A DNA stretch of 40,539 nucleotides, taken from contig CADCDE010000026.1 in the NCBI GenBank assembly GCA_902800065.1, positions 1-40,539 on the forward strand, given 5' to 3'. Positions 1 to 8,181 of the stretch are shown here, piece after piece. The translations under genes and the position numbers were made by a program. The stretch is from an uncultured Ruminococcus sp. Lineage in GTDB: Bacteria; Bacillota; Clostridia; Oscillospirales; Acutalibacteraceae. A model generated the notes under the pieces. The model had not been told where the DNA came from. It saw nothing but the letters and a program-made list of their open reading frames with translations, and searched no databases. The stretch's first letter is position 1. Each line of letters starts with the position of its first letter.

Positions 1-128
1 CCCATTTTATCCGAAAGTTCCCTTGATGATATTCTCTGAACATTCTTTTCGGCAAGTTCGCCCAAAAATCTGTAATAACGTGGCAGACGCTTGATAACAG
101 GATCGGATATTTTCCTGTCTTTATTCAT
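1..128 (-). CDS. rex: Redox-sensing repressor Rex, N-terminal fragment
   Basis: Only the first 42 codons lie in the window; the rest continues past base 1. The visible residues begin MNKDRKISDPVIKRLPRYY and continue with RFLGEL and ISSRELSDKMG, which is the typical start of the winged-helix DNA-binding domain of Rex. Rex senses the NADH/NAD+ ratio and represses fermentation and respiration genes when NAD+ is high. The ATG at 128 was chosen because homologues start here, although the upstream ribosome binding site is weak. A promoter and a Rex-operator-like palindrome lie upstream, which suggests autoregulation. The NAD-binding domain is outside the window. Confidence 0.85.
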   Translation of the reverse strand, partial: MNKDRKISDPVIKRLPRYYRFLGELAEKNVQRISSRELSDKM

Positions 129-152
129 ATTATCACAACCATTCTTAAATAC

Positions 153-170
153 CTGTTAATTTTTTATCAT
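153..170 (-). promoter_or_regulatory. Candidate Rex operator upstream of rex
   Basis: The plus-strand 18-mer CTGTTAATTTTTTATCAT resembles the clostridial Rex site TTGTTAA-N4-TTAACAA, matching 11 of 14 defined positions. It sits directly downstream of the putative -10 box, over the likely transcription start, where a repressor would act. The match is imperfect and the region is AT-rich, so chance cannot be excluded. Confidence 0.4.
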
Positions 171-171
171 T

Positions 172-200
172 ATTCTATCAGCTTTTCATTGAAATGTAAA
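172..200 (-). promoter_or_regulatory. Putative rex promoter
   Basis: On the minus strand TTTACA (200-195) and TAGAAT (177-172) are separated by 17 bases, 44 bases upstream of the rex ATG. Each hexamer departs from consensus by one base. Confidence 0.5.
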
Positions 201-210
201 TATCATTTTT

Positions 211-246
211 ATACAAAAAAGACCTGATTAAATTTAATCAGGTCTT
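211..246 (-). terminator. Intrinsic terminator of the 252-479 gene
   Basis: A perfect palindrome at 219-246, with arms AAGACCTGATTAAA and TTTAATCAGGTCTT, is followed on the minus strand by a T run (plus strand ACAAAAAA at 213-220). It begins six bases after the stop codon of the small gene. Confidence 0.85.
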
Positions 247-251
247 CGGGA

Positions 252-479
252 TCAGCTTATAAAGATAGTGTCTTCTCCGTCATATTCTGCACAATGCCTT
301 GCAAACTGTTTGATAATCTTATTTTCCTGCAAATCTGCTAATATGACATTCTCACTCCAATAGCAGTTTTCAATATATTCATGAACCGCATCTTCAAAGC
401 TGTCAAATTTTACAGTCTCTACACAATAGTCTTCATCATCATCTTTTTCTGCAGTATAAAAAACAGCATATCTTTCCAT
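252..479 (-). CDS. Small hypothetical protein (75 aa)
   Basis: The function is not recognised. The protein is acidic, with a DDDED run at residues 13-17, and has no membrane segment or signal peptide. A good ribosome binding site (AAAGGAG, 8 bases before ATG 479) and a strong terminator immediately downstream support it as a real gene. It starts 13 bases after the stop of the ATP-grasp gene, so it is probably the last gene of that transcript. It could be a small partner of the ATP-grasp enzyme or unrelated. Confidence 0.6.
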   Translation of the reverse strand: MERYAVFYTAEKDDDEDYCVETVKFDSFEDAVHEYIENCYWSENVILADLQENKIIKQFARHCAEYDGEDTIFIS

Positions 480-492
480 ATAAAATTCTCCT

Positions 493-1512
493 TTACTTTT
501 TAACTTTCATGCCTGTTTTTTCAATGGTCGGTATAAGTCCGATTTTAGGCTTATCGGGATCAGGAAGCTGTGGAAAATCGTATGCAGGAAAGTCATTTCC
601 CTCAACTATGATAGGTCCATTGGGAGTAATGCAAACGTCCCAGCCGACATAGCCGAAATCATCTACTACCATAGCAGCTTTTTTGACAAGCTCCTTTACC
701 TCATCCATATACGGCAGTTTATAGCCGATAAAAGGAATACCTGTTGCAGGGTGTGCGTCATAGTTTATCAGTGCAGATGTATGTCCCTGTCCGACTATCT
801 CGCCTTTATCCAAGTCAAAGTGACACGCAAGACCGCCGTTTTCAAGATTATCCACGAATTTTCCGCCATTTCCCATCTTAAATACAGCATATAATATATT
901 GGGTTTACCGTCATATACAAGCGTAACTATTCTCAGACAGTTTATGGAATTAGGATAAATTTTTGCTGCATCGGGGTGCTGTGTGATAACTTCCTCGATA
1001 ACTCCAAAATTCTTTTCGGGTTGTCTGATATATTCATACAATTTCTTTGTATCCTCGAAATCAGATACTTTTATTTTTTCTATACCCTTACCGCTTTCAC
1101 CAATGTTCGGCTTTGCAAAGAAATATTCCTTTCCCTCAACGAATTTCTCAAATTCTTCATAGCCTATATCAGCCAAATCTATAACTTCCCTGCCGAGAAA
1201 TTCCTTGAATCTCTTGTCAAAGACATTCTTTTCGTTGAAAATGTATCTCAAATCTCTCCTGTTGAGTTTGGAGATGAGATATTTATTTTTCATTCTCGTT
1301 AAATATGTTTTTCTTTCCTCTGCATTCATGTTATAGAATTCAAATATGATATAGTCATAGTAACCTGCACCATATTTCAAGCCACAGCCTATCATATCGA
1401 AAAAAGTCTTTACTTTGCCTTGTCCTGATTTTTCGTGAACCGTGTCTATTGCCTTTTTCATTTTACTGAATCTTACACCCGTAAGCACTCTTGCAAAATA
1501 TCCTAAATTCAT
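493..1512 (-). CDS. Sugar-transfer-associated ATP-grasp family protein
   Basis: This 339-residue protein resembles the sugar-transfer-associated ATP-grasp family, whose members are predicted to use ATP to join a carboxylate to an amine and often occur in capsule or exopolysaccharide loci. Visible family features are FFAKPNIGESGKGI near residue 132, a FVDNLENGGL segment near 220, IPFIGYKLPYMDEV near 260, and a C-terminal GWDVCITPNGPIIVEGN holding likely metal-binding acidic residues. The ATG at 1512 follows AGTGAGGAAT. It lies downstream of an EctB-like aminotransferase with a hairpin between them, so the two may share a transcript. The substrate is unknown; a diaminobutyrate-containing product is only a context guess. 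Confidence 0.75.
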   Translation of the reverse strand: MNLGYFARVLTGVRFSKMKKAIDTVHEKSGQGKVKTFFDMIGCGLKYGAGYYDYIIFEFYNMNAEERKTYLTRMKNKYLISKLNRRDLRYIFNEKNVFDKRFKEFLGREVIDLADIGYEEFEKFVEGKEYFFAKPNIGESGKGIEKIKVSDFEDTKKLYEYIRQPEKNFGVIEEVITQHPDAAKIYPNSINCLRIVTLVYDGKPNILYAVFKMGNGGKFVDNLENGGLACHFDLDKGEIVGQGHTSALINYDAHPATGIPFIGYKLPYMDEVKELVKKAAMVVDDFGYVGWDVCITPNGPIIVEGNDFPAYDFPQLPDPDKPKIGLIPTIEKTGMKVKK

Positions 1513-1544
1513 ATCTATTCCTCACTTGATACAAGTCAAAATGA

Positions 1545-1575
1545 GGAGAGAATAAAATACTCTTTTAATCTCTCC
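1545..1575 (-). other. RNA hairpin between ectB-like and ATP-grasp genes
   Basis: The arms GGAGAGA and TCTCTCC, extended by TAAAA/TTTTA after one mismatch, form a roughly 12-bp stem. No T run follows directly on the minus strand, so it may be a weak attenuator or an mRNA-stabilising 3' structure rather than a full terminator. Confidence 0.5.
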
Positions 1576-1588
1576 GCATAATTTTTTA

Positions 1589-2851
1589 TTATAACTTACC
1601 CAATTCCTCTGTAACAGCTTTCTTGATTATCTTCATACCCTCAATGAGAGTTTCATCTTCGACTACGAGCGGAGGCATGAGCTTCACAACGGAATTCTTT
1701 CTGCCTGCACCCTCGATTATAAGACCATTTTCAAAGCATTTTTCGATAACTTTATCAGCCAAGCCGACAACCGGGATATTCTCGAATTCTATGCCCCAGA
1801 TAAGTCCCATTCCACGAAGCTCAAGCCTTGAATCCAAAGGAAGTATCTCGTTTGTAATGAATTCTTTTACGAGCTCACCTTTTCTTCTGGTTTCACTTTC
1901 AATGTTATTGGCAAGCATATATTCAAGACCGCCCTTTGCGGCTACAAATGCAAGCTGATTTCCTCTGAAGGTGCCGTTATGCTCACCGGGTGTCCATACA
2001 TCAAGTTCAGGCTTGAAAAGAGTTATCGCCAAAGGCAAGCCGTAACCGCCTATTGATTTTGACATTGTTACTATATCGGGCTGAATATTTGCTCTCTCGA
2101 ATGAGAAGAATGTACCGCTTCTGCAGCAGCCAACCTGTACATCATCAACTACCATCAATATATCATTGTCATCACAGAATTTTCTTACTCTCTGAAGCCA
2201 CTCAACGTCAAATACTCTGATACCGCCCTCAGCCTGTATTGTTTCAAGGAATACGGCAGCAGGTTTTTCGATACCGCTGTGGTCATCATCAAGGAGTTTT
2301 TGCATATATGCTATCGTGTCAAGCTCAGGGAACATATACGGTGCAGGAATGAATGTAACATTCTCCAGCGGTACACCTGCTCCGCCTCTTGAAGATTTAT
2401 CCGTTGTGAGTGCAAGTGAGCCAAGAGTCATACCATGAAATGCTCCCATGAATGCGAATACATTTCTTCTCTTTTTAACTTTTCTTGCAAGTTTAAGAGC
2501 CGCTTCATTCGCATTTGTACCTGTCGGTCCCGGGAACTGTATTTTATAATTCAATCCTCTGGGCTTCAAAACCTTTTCTTCAAATGTTTCGATAAACTCT
2601 CTTTTCGGCACTGTATACATATCGAGAGCGTGCATAACGCCGTCATTTTCAAGATATTCTATCAGTTTTTTCTTTATCTCCGGATTGTTGTGACCGTAAT
2701 TAACAGCACCTGCTCCACAGAAAAAGTCTATATATTTGTTACCGTCCTCGTCATAGAAATACGCACCCTTTGCCTTTGTAAAGACTGTCGGGAAATGTCT
2801 GCAATAGGAACGGACTTCCGATTCATATTCTTCAAAAACCTTTGTATTCAT
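1589..2851 (-). CDS. ectB: Diaminobutyrate--2-oxoglutarate aminotransferase (EctB-like)
   Basis: This 420-residue class III PLP aminotransferase is predicted to interconvert aspartate semialdehyde plus glutamate with 2,4-diaminobutyrate. It carries the EctB signature SEVRSYCRHFPTVF at 11-24, FPGPTGTNANEAALK at 106-120 and the PLP-aspartate segment VVDDVQVG at 234-241. The predicted Schiff-base lysine is K265 in MSKSIGGYG. It is clearly different from the ArgD encoded nearby. Usual ectoine partners ectA and ectC are absent from the window, so a diaminobutyrate-containing metabolite other than ectoine, or diaminobutyrate breakdown, is possible. A strong promoter lies upstream. The GGAG motif is 14 bases from the ATG, rather far. 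Confidence 0.85.
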   Translation of the reverse strand: MNTKVFEEYESEVRSYCRHFPTVFTKAKGAYFYDEDGNKYIDFFCGAGAVNYGHNNPEIKKKLIEYLENDGVMHALDMYTVPKREFIETFEEKVLKPRGLNYKIQFPGPTGTNANEAALKLARKVKKRRNVFAFMGAFHGMTLGSLALTTDKSSRGGAGVPLENVTFIPAPYMFPELDTIAYMQKLLDDDHSGIEKPAAVFLETIQAEGGIRVFDVEWLQRVRKFCDDNDILMVVDDVQVGCCRSGTFFSFERANIQPDIVTMSKSIGGYGLPLAITLFKPELDVWTPGEHNGTFRGNQLAFVAAKGGLEYMLANNIESETRRKGELVKEFITNEILPLDSRLELRGMGLIWGIEFENIPVVGLADKVIEKCFENGLIIEGAGRKNSVVKLMPPLVVEDETLIEGMKIIKKAVTEELGKL

Positions 2852-2892
2852 ATAAAAGATAACATCTCCGTTTCATTATTATTTCAATGCCT

Positions 2893-2921
2893 ATTTTAAA
2901 CCCTTTTTTCTAAAACGTCAA
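2893..2921 (-). promoter_or_regulatory. Promoter of the ectB-like gene
   Basis: TTGACG (2921-2916) and TAAAAT (2898-2893) are separated by 17 bases on the minus strand, about 42 bases before the ATG. The site lies downstream of the argF terminator, so this gene pair is transcribed separately from the arginine operon. Confidence 0.7.
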
Positions 2922-2991
2922 GATAATGAATAATTTTTATCATTCCTTACATTTACGTTTCAACTTATTCCCAATATATAGCACTTTACAC

Positions 2992-3028
2992 AAAAAAAGG
3001 ACAGACAAATTATATATCTGCCTGCCCT
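2992..3028 (-). terminator. Intrinsic terminator of argF / arginine operon
   Basis: On the minus strand AGGGCAGGCAGA pairs with TTTGTCTGTCCT through a stem containing G-U wobbles, followed by seven T residues (plus A run 2992-2998). It ends the arginine operon. The same terminator sequence type is found after groL. Confidence 0.8.
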
Positions 3029-3031
3029 GTC

Positions 3032-3066
3032 AAAATTATGCATTATTAATTATAAATTATTCATTA
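3032..3066. repeat. AT-rich repeat beside the argF terminator
   Basis: CATTATTAATTATAAATTAT and its neighbours overlap the argF stop codon. Nearly the same block, CATTATTAATTATGAATTA, lies at about 35316-35334 at the groL stop. In both places it sits between the stop codon and a related terminator. Confidence 0.5.
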
Positions 3067-3968
3067 TTGATACATTTTACCATGACAGCTTTCTGTGCGT
3101 GGAGTCTGTTTTCGGCTTCCTCGAAAATTTCGTTTGCGTGTGCTTCAAAGACAGATTCGGTAATTTCCTCGCCCCTGTGTGCAGGCAGACAATGCTGTAT
3201 CATTGCATCAGGTTTTGCAAGTTTCATTAATTCATCATTCACCTGATAGCCGTCAAATGCTTTTTTTCTCTTTTCTGCTTCGCCTTCCTGTCCCATTGAT
3301 GCCCATACATCTGTTATAACTACATCAGCGTCAACGACAGCCTCTTTGGGTGTGCGGAACATCTGGAATTTATCGCCGTATTCCTTTGCAAACGCCAATA
3401 CATCTTCATGGGGTTCATATCCCTCGGGACAAGCTACTGCTATTGACATACCTGTTTTCAATGCACCGACTATAAGTGAGTTCATCATATTATTTCCGTC
3501 ACCGATAAAGCACATCTTCAAGCCCTCTAATTTACCCTTGAATTCTCTGATAGTCATAAGGTCAGCCAAAATCTGGCAGGGGTGACAGAAATCCGTCAAG
3601 CCGTTTATAATCGGTATACTTCCGTATTTAGCCAAGTCCTCTACTTCACTCTGTGCGAATGTACGTATCATTATACAGTCAAGATACCTTGAAAGTACCC
3701 TTGCAGTATCCTGTACAGGCTCTCCTCTGCCTATCTGCATATCCTTTGATGACAAAAATATCGGCTGTCCGCCAAGCTGATATGTGCCTACCTCAAAGGA
3801 AACCCTCGTTCTTGTAGACGCTTTTTCAAATATCAATCCGACTGATTTTCCTGCAAGCAATTTGTGTTCAATTCCGTGTTTCTGCTCATATTTAAGCTGG
3901 TCAGCTAAATTAAGTATTTCAAAAATCTCCTCTGAGCTTAAATCAAGCATTTTCAATAAGTGTTTCAT
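3057..3968 (-). CDS. argF: Ornithine carbamoyltransferase
   Basis: It converts ornithine and carbamoyl phosphate to citrulline, the sixth step of arginine synthesis, in the cytoplasm. The 303-residue length is normal for the family. The carbamoyl-phosphate-binding STRTR motif is at 51-55, HPCQ at 129-132, and the ornithine-site HCLPAHRGEE at 259-268. The gene begins one base after the argD stop codon, so translation is probably coupled. It is the last gene of the arginine cluster and is followed by an AT-rich repeat and a terminator. An anabolic role is favoured over the catabolic deiminase pathway because every neighbour is biosynthetic. Confidence 0.95.
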   Translation of the reverse strand: MKHLLKMLDLSSEEIFEILNLADQLKYEQKHGIEHKLLAGKSVGLIFEKASTRTRVSFEVGTYQLGGQPIFLSSKDMQIGRGEPVQDTARVLSRYLDCIMIRTFAQSEVEDLAKYGSIPIINGLTDFCHPCQILADLMTIREFKGKLEGLKMCFIGDGNNMMNSLIVGALKTGMSIAVACPEGYEPHEDVLAFAKEYGDKFQMFRTPKEAVVDADVVITDVWASMGQEGEAEKRKKAFDGYQVNDELMKLAKPDAMIQHCLPAHRGEEITESVFEAHANEIFEEAENRLHAQKAVMVKCINNE

Positions 3969-3969
3969 T

Positions 3970-5148
3970 TTAATTTTCCTCCATAACTTTTTTAAGGATA
4001 TCCAATCCTCTGTCTATTTCTTCATAAGTGATATTAAGCGGCGGTAAAAGTCTTAAAAGATTCTTCGCTGTGAGGATAAGCAGACCGTTTTCAACGCATT
4101 TCTTTGCAATTTCCTTTGCATTGTCCTTTTCGGTAACTATGCCTATCATCATACCCATGCCACGAACTTCACTTACATTAGCCATTGTTTTAAGCTTCTC
4201 TCTGATATATTCGCCCTTTTCATTGACTTCCTTCAAAAAGTCCTCTGTCGCAACCCTTGAAAGAACCTCTTTAGCTGCTGCACAGGCTATAGGATTACCG
4301 CCGAAAGTTGTTCCGTGAGTGCCCGCAGTCATTACATTTCCGAGTTTTTCAACGCAAAGACAAGCTCCCATTGGCAAACCTCCTGCCAAGCCCTTTGCAG
4401 ATGTAACAACATCGGGCTTTATCCCGTAATTCTGATAGCAGTAAAATGCACCTGTCCTTGATATGCCTGTCTGCACTTCGTCTACCATAAAGAGAATATC
4501 TTTTTCCCTGCATATCTTTTCAATTTCACTGACAAATGCTTTATCAAGCGGCATTACTCCGCCCTCACCCTGAACTAACTCTATAAATACTGCACAAACT
4601 TCATCATCTATGCAATCTTTCAGGCTGTCAATGTTATTCGCCTCTGCATATTCAAACCCCTCTGTGAACGGAAAGAAAAAATTATGAAATACATCTTGTC
4701 CTGTTGCAGCGAGAGTCGTTACAGTTCTTCCGTGAAATGAATTTACCAGTGTAACAATTTTCTGCCTGCCATTGCCGTATTTGTCAAAGCTGTATTTTCT
4801 TGCTATTTTAATGGCACATTCATTAGCCTCTGCACCCGAATTGCACAGGAATACTTTATCTAATCCCGTCAGTTCACAAAGTTTCTTTGATACTTCCGTC
4901 TGCAATGGTGAGTAATACAAGTTTGAAATATGCTGTAAAGTTGTGGCTTGTTCCGAAACGGCTTTCACCCAGCCGTCATCACAGTAACCAAGACAATTTA
5001 CGCCTATACCGCTTGTAAAATCTACATATTCCTTTCCGTCAACGTCCTTTGCAACAGCACCCTTACCGCTTACAAGTGCAGTTTGAAATCTGCCGTAAGT
5101 GTGCATCATATATTGCTGTTCATCATTTTTTATTTCCTCAAAGGTCAT
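3970..5148 (-). CDS. argD: Acetylornithine aminotransferase
   Basis: This PLP-dependent class III aminotransferase moves an amino group from glutamate to N-acetylglutamate semialdehyde to give N-acetylornithine. Visible features, counted from the ATG at 5148, are NSGAEANE at about 103-110, FHGRT at about 138-142, VDEVQTG at 222-228 and the predicted PLP lysine K252 in SAKGLAGG. The ATG at 5148 is preferred to the TTG at 5154 because AGAGAGGTG lies nine bases upstream, and it leaves only two bases after the HAD stop codon. The downstream argF is nearly contiguous. ArgD enzymes often also serve in lysine synthesis. Confidence 0.93.
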   Translation of the reverse strand: MTFEEIKNDEQQYMMHTYGRFQTALVSGKGAVAKDVDGKEYVDFTSGIGVNCLGYCDDGWVKAVSEQATTLQHISNLYYSPLQTEVSKKLCELTGLDKVFLCNSGAEANECAIKIARKYSFDKYGNGRQKIVTLVNSFHGRTVTTLAATGQDVFHNFFFPFTEGFEYAEANNIDSLKDCIDDEVCAVFIELVQGEGGVMPLDKAFVSEIEKICREKDILFMVDEVQTGISRTGAFYCYQNYGIKPDVVTSAKGLAGGLPMGACLCVEKLGNVMTAGTHGTTFGGNPIACAAAKEVLSRVATEDFLKEVNEKGEYIREKLKTMANVSEVRGMGMMIGIVTEKDNAKEIAKKCVENGLLILTAKNLLRLLPPLNITYEEIDRGLDILKKVMEEN

Positions 5149-5150
5149 TT

Positions 5151-5891
5151 TCAATTACACCTCTCTATTATATCCTTTAATTCCAGCCAGTCATTTATTT
5201 CAATATATCCACCCTGTAAGTGCATTTTCAAATCAGGCTTTTCCCTGAAATTCTTTTTATACCAGACAGGCTGTATATTTGAATTCAAAGCACCCTCTAT
5301 GTCGCATATCGGATTATCTCCGCAAAACCATACTTCACTTGAAGAAAATCCCGATTTTATCAGTGCCATTTCAAATATTTCCCTTTCGGGCTTTCTGTAA
5401 ATATAATCACTTGACGCTATTACAAAATCAAAATGATTATTCGGCAATGTTTCTCCGATTCGTCTTTTCAGACTCTTTCCCGAAAGCATTATATTGCTTA
5501 CAACACCTGTTTGGATATTATTCTCATAGAGGTATTCAAGCAAAATTTCTATGTTATCGGAAGGTCTTGCAGATGTTGCATTGTTCCAGTATATCCATTC
5601 AAGTTCTTCATAGCCTTTGTCAAATTCTATATTGAAATACTCATAGATATATCTGTTAATGCTCGTCCATTTCAATTCATACGGCTGATAAAATCTGTTA
5701 TCACAGCCCATTCTTTTTGAAATTCCCGTAATTACTTCATCAGCCTTTGCCTGCAATTCCCTGATAGTTATATTTCGGGGATTTTTGACTGCTAATTTCA
5801 GCAATGCTTCATTGCCTTTATCAAAACCGTGTATTGTTTCGGTAACTATCGTATTGCCGTAATCGAACAATATCATTTTCGGCTTATTCAT
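5151..5891 (-). CDS. HAD-superfamily hydrolase inside the arginine operon
   Basis: This protein of about 246 residues has the HAD motif I DYGNT just after MNKPKMILF, a motif II-like VVSN segment, a motif III lysine in YRKPEREIFE and a motif IV-like FCGDNPICDIEGA. It is probably a phosphatase. The ATG at 5891 is chosen because GAGG lies eight bases upstream and the longer reading frame would overlap argB. It sits 10 bases after argB and 2 bases before argD, so it belongs to the operon. Its substrate is unknown; a phosphorylated or damaged arginine intermediate is a context guess, and none of the eight standard arginine steps requires it. Confidence 0.85.
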   Translation of the reverse strand: MNKPKMILFDYGNTIVTETIHGFDKGNEALLKLAVKNPRNITIRELQAKADEVITGISKRMGCDNRFYQPYELKWTSINRYIYEYFNIEFDKGYEELEWIYWNNATSARPSDNIEILLEYLYENNIQTGVVSNIMLSGKSLKRRIGETLPNNHFDFVIASSDYIYRKPEREIFEMALIKSGFSSSEVWFCGDNPICDIEGALNSNIQPVWYKKNFREKPDLKMHLQGGYIEINDWLELKDIIERCN

Positions 5892-5901
5892 TTTATTTTC
5901 C

Positions 5902-6765
5902 TCAATAGAACATTGTTCCGACACCATCATCAGAGAACATTTCTATAAGTATCGAATGAGGTATTCTGCCGTCAATAATATGGGCTCTTTTTACGCCACG
6001 TCTGACAGCTTCAACACAGCAGTCTATTTTGGGTATCATACCGCCCGATATGATACCCTCTTTTTTAAGTGACGGTACTTCGCTGACATTTACAACAGGT
6101 ATCAATGTATTTTCATCATCTTTATCTTTGAGCAAGCCTTTTATATCTGTCATAAGAATGAGTTTAGCTGCTTTCATTTCGGCTGCAATTCGAGCCGCTG
6201 CCAAGTCAGCGTTTATATTATACACTGCACCGTTATAACCGCCTGCAACAGTTGATATTATCGGTACATAACCATTCTTTGTGGCATCTTCGATAATCTG
6301 TGTATTTACTTCTGTAATCTCTCCGACAAAGCCCAAGTCATAAGCTGATGACTTTTTCTCAGCCATTATCATTCTTCCGTCAAGTCCGCACAAGCCGATA
6401 GCCTTACCGCTGTGCTGTTCAAGTCTTTGTACAAGGCTTTTATTTACTTTACCTGCAAGAACCATTTGAACAACATCAATAGTTTCCTCGTCAGTGACAC
6501 GCAAGCCGTTTATAAATTTGCTTTCCTTGCCTATCTTTTTAAGCATATCACTTATTTCAGGACCGCCACCATGCACCAATACTACATTTATTCCGACCAA
6601 CTGCAAAAGCACTATATCACTCATTACAGCACTTTTCAATTCTTCATTTATCATTGCATTGCCGCCGTATTTTACTACGATAGTCTTTCCCGACCACTTC
6701 TGTATATACGGCAATGCTTTTATAAGGACATTAGCCCTGTCTTGATTTGAAATATTACTCTGCAT
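5902..6765 (-). CDS. argB: Acetylglutamate kinase
   Basis: It phosphorylates N-acetylglutamate, the second arginine step. The amino acid kinase fold is shown by VVKYGGNAM near residue 31, VHGGGPEIS near 64 and a C-terminal GGMIPKIDCC, the usual nucleotide-site region. The ATG at 6765 is preferred over 6780 because GGAG is nine bases upstream of it. The resulting 287 residues are normal. Arginine feedback is usual for kinases that pair with a cyclic ArgJ pathway, as here, but the sequence does not prove it. The next gene, the HAD hydrolase, starts 10 bases after the stop. Confidence 0.95.
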   Translation of the reverse strand: MQSNISNQDRANVLIKALPYIQKWSGKTIVVKYGGNAMINEELKSAVMSDIVLLQLVGINVVLVHGGGPEISDMLKKIGKESKFINGLRVTDEETIDVVQMVLAGKVNKSLVQRLEQHSGKAIGLCGLDGRMIMAEKKSSAYDLGFVGEITEVNTQIIEDATKNGYVPIISTVAGGYNGAVYNINADLAAARIAAEMKAAKLILMTDIKGLLKDKDDENTLIPVVNVSEVPSLKKEGIISGGMIPKIDCCVEAVRRGVKRAHIIDGRIPHSILIEMFSDDGVGTMFY

Positions 6766-6817
6766 TTTTAACATCTCCATTCAGAATGATTAGCGATATA
6801 CAGTAAATCTGCTTTAT

Positions 6818-6878
6818 GTCATTTCGAGCAAAGCGAGAAATCTTAAAGATTCTTCGTCACTTCGTTCCTCAGAATGAC
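6818..6878. repeat. Dispersed palindromic repeat, copy A
   Basis: This 61-bp imperfect palindrome starts GTCATTTCGAGCAAAGCGAG and ends TTCCTCAGAATGAC, with an AATCTT/AAGATT centre. It lies between argJ and argB. Related full copies are at 23031 and 30434, with partial copies at 19425 and 35206. It can fold into one long RNA hairpin. Confidence 0.8.
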
Positions 6879-6897
6879 AAAAGAACATTCACTATAC

Positions 6898-6927
6898 TTC
6901 TCACTCCTCACTCCTAATTCCTCATTA
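6898..6927. repeat. Short CTCACTCCT-type repeat at argJ 3' end
   Basis: The plus strand reads TTCTCACTCC then TCACTCCTAATTCCTCATT, a low-complexity pyrimidine-rich block built from TCACTCC and ATTCCTC units, directly at the argJ stop codon. It is similar in style to the inverted repeat between argC and argJ and looks like a spreading repeat rather than coding sequence. Confidence 0.45.
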
Positions 6928-6930
6928 TAA

Positions 6931-8157
6931 TCAAGTTCTGTAATCGCCGTTTATCTTTACATATTCGTATGTAAGGTCACAGCCGTATGCTTCTGCATAA
7001 GCATTTCCGTCATTGAGTTCAACAAGAATATCTATCTCATCTTCAATGAGAATTTTCTTTGCGACTTCCTCGGAGAAATCTATTCCTGCACCGCCCTGAC
7101 ATACACTGATTTTACCCGCTTTCGACTGGAATGAAACATCAACCTTATTGACATCAACGTCACAGCCTGAATAGCCTATTGCACACAATACACGTCCCCA
7201 ATTTGCATCTGCACCGAACATTGCCGCTTTAAGCAAACTTGAACATATAACGGATTTTGCAACACCCTTTGCATCTTTTTCAGTCTTTGCACCGCTGACT
7301 TTACATACAAGTAATTTTGTTGCACCCTCACCGTCTTTCGCCATCATCTTTGAAAGTCCCTTGCATACTGCCGTGAGTGCCTCAAGAAATTTATCGTAGT
7401 CCTCACCTTCACAGGTAATTTCTGTATTTCCTGCAAGTCCTGAAGCCATTACAGAGAGTGTATCATTGGTAGATGTATCGCCGTCAATGCTTATCATATT
7501 GAAAGTACTGTCAGCCGCTGTTTTAACGGCTTTTTTAATCATCTCAGCGGAAATTTTGGCGTCAGTCGTTACAAAACAAAGCATTGTCGCCATATTCGGA
7601 TGTATCATGCCGCTGCCCTTTGAAATACCACCGATTTTAACAACTTTACCGTCAATTTCAGTTTCAACGGCAACTTCTTTCTTGACAGTATCGGTTGTCA
7701 TTATAGCCTCAGCCGCATTTGTACCGCTTTCAAGCGTGCTGTCAAGTTCATTGACAAGCTGTTCCATACCATTAGCAATAGGCTCTATCGGAAGTACCTG
7801 ACCAATAACGCCTGTTGAACCGACTATAACATCCTCTGCACTTATATCCAACTTATCAGCAACAAGCTGACACATCATTTCAGCCTTTTCAATACCGTCT
7901 GCATTACAGGTATTGGCATTGCCGCTGTTTACGATAACTGCCTGTGCATAACCGTCAGCAAGATTTTTCTTTGTAACGGTAATAGGTGAACTTTGAACCA
8001 AATTAGTCGTATAAACTGCCGCTGCTGTGCATTTTACCTCACTGTATATCAAGGCAATATCTCTTTTGGATTTATTCTTTCTGATACCGCAGTGTATGCC
8101 AGATGCCTTAAAGCCCTTTGCAGCCGTTACCGAACCTTCTATAAATTTATATGCCAT
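6931..8157 (-). CDS. argJ: Bifunctional ornithine acetyltransferase / N-acetylglutamate synthase
   Basis: It moves the acetyl group from N-acetylornithine to glutamate, recycling acetate in the cyclic arginine pathway, and may also make N-acetylglutamate from acetyl-CoA. The precursor is 408 residues. The self-cleavage motif KGSGMIHPNMATML is at 180-193, with cleavage expected between A190 and T191, giving two subunits with T191 as nucleophile. GGAGG lies seven bases before the ATG. No argA is present in the window, which fits a bifunctional enzyme. Repeats lie on both sides. Confidence 0.95.
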   Translation of the reverse strand: MAYKFIEGSVTAAKGFKASGIHCGIRKNKSKRDIALIYSEVKCTAAAVYTTNLVQSSPITVTKKNLADGYAQAVIVNSGNANTCNADGIEKAEMMCQLVADKLDISAEDVIVGSTGVIGQVLPIEPIANGMEQLVNELDSTLESGTNAAEAIMTTDTVKKEVAVETEIDGKVVKIGGISKGSGMIHPNMATMLCFVTTDAKISAEMIKKAVKTAADSTFNMISIDGDTSTNDTLSVMASGLAGNTEITCEGEDYDKFLEALTAVCKGLSKMMAKDGEGATKLLVCKVSGAKTEKDAKGVAKSVICSSLLKAAMFGADANWGRVLCAIGYSGCDVDVNKVDVSFQSKAGKISVCQGGAGIDFSEEVAKKILIEDEIDILVELNDGNAYAEAYGCDLTYEYVKINGDYRT

Positions 8158-8181
8158 TTCTTTTCCTCCATTTTTAATAGT

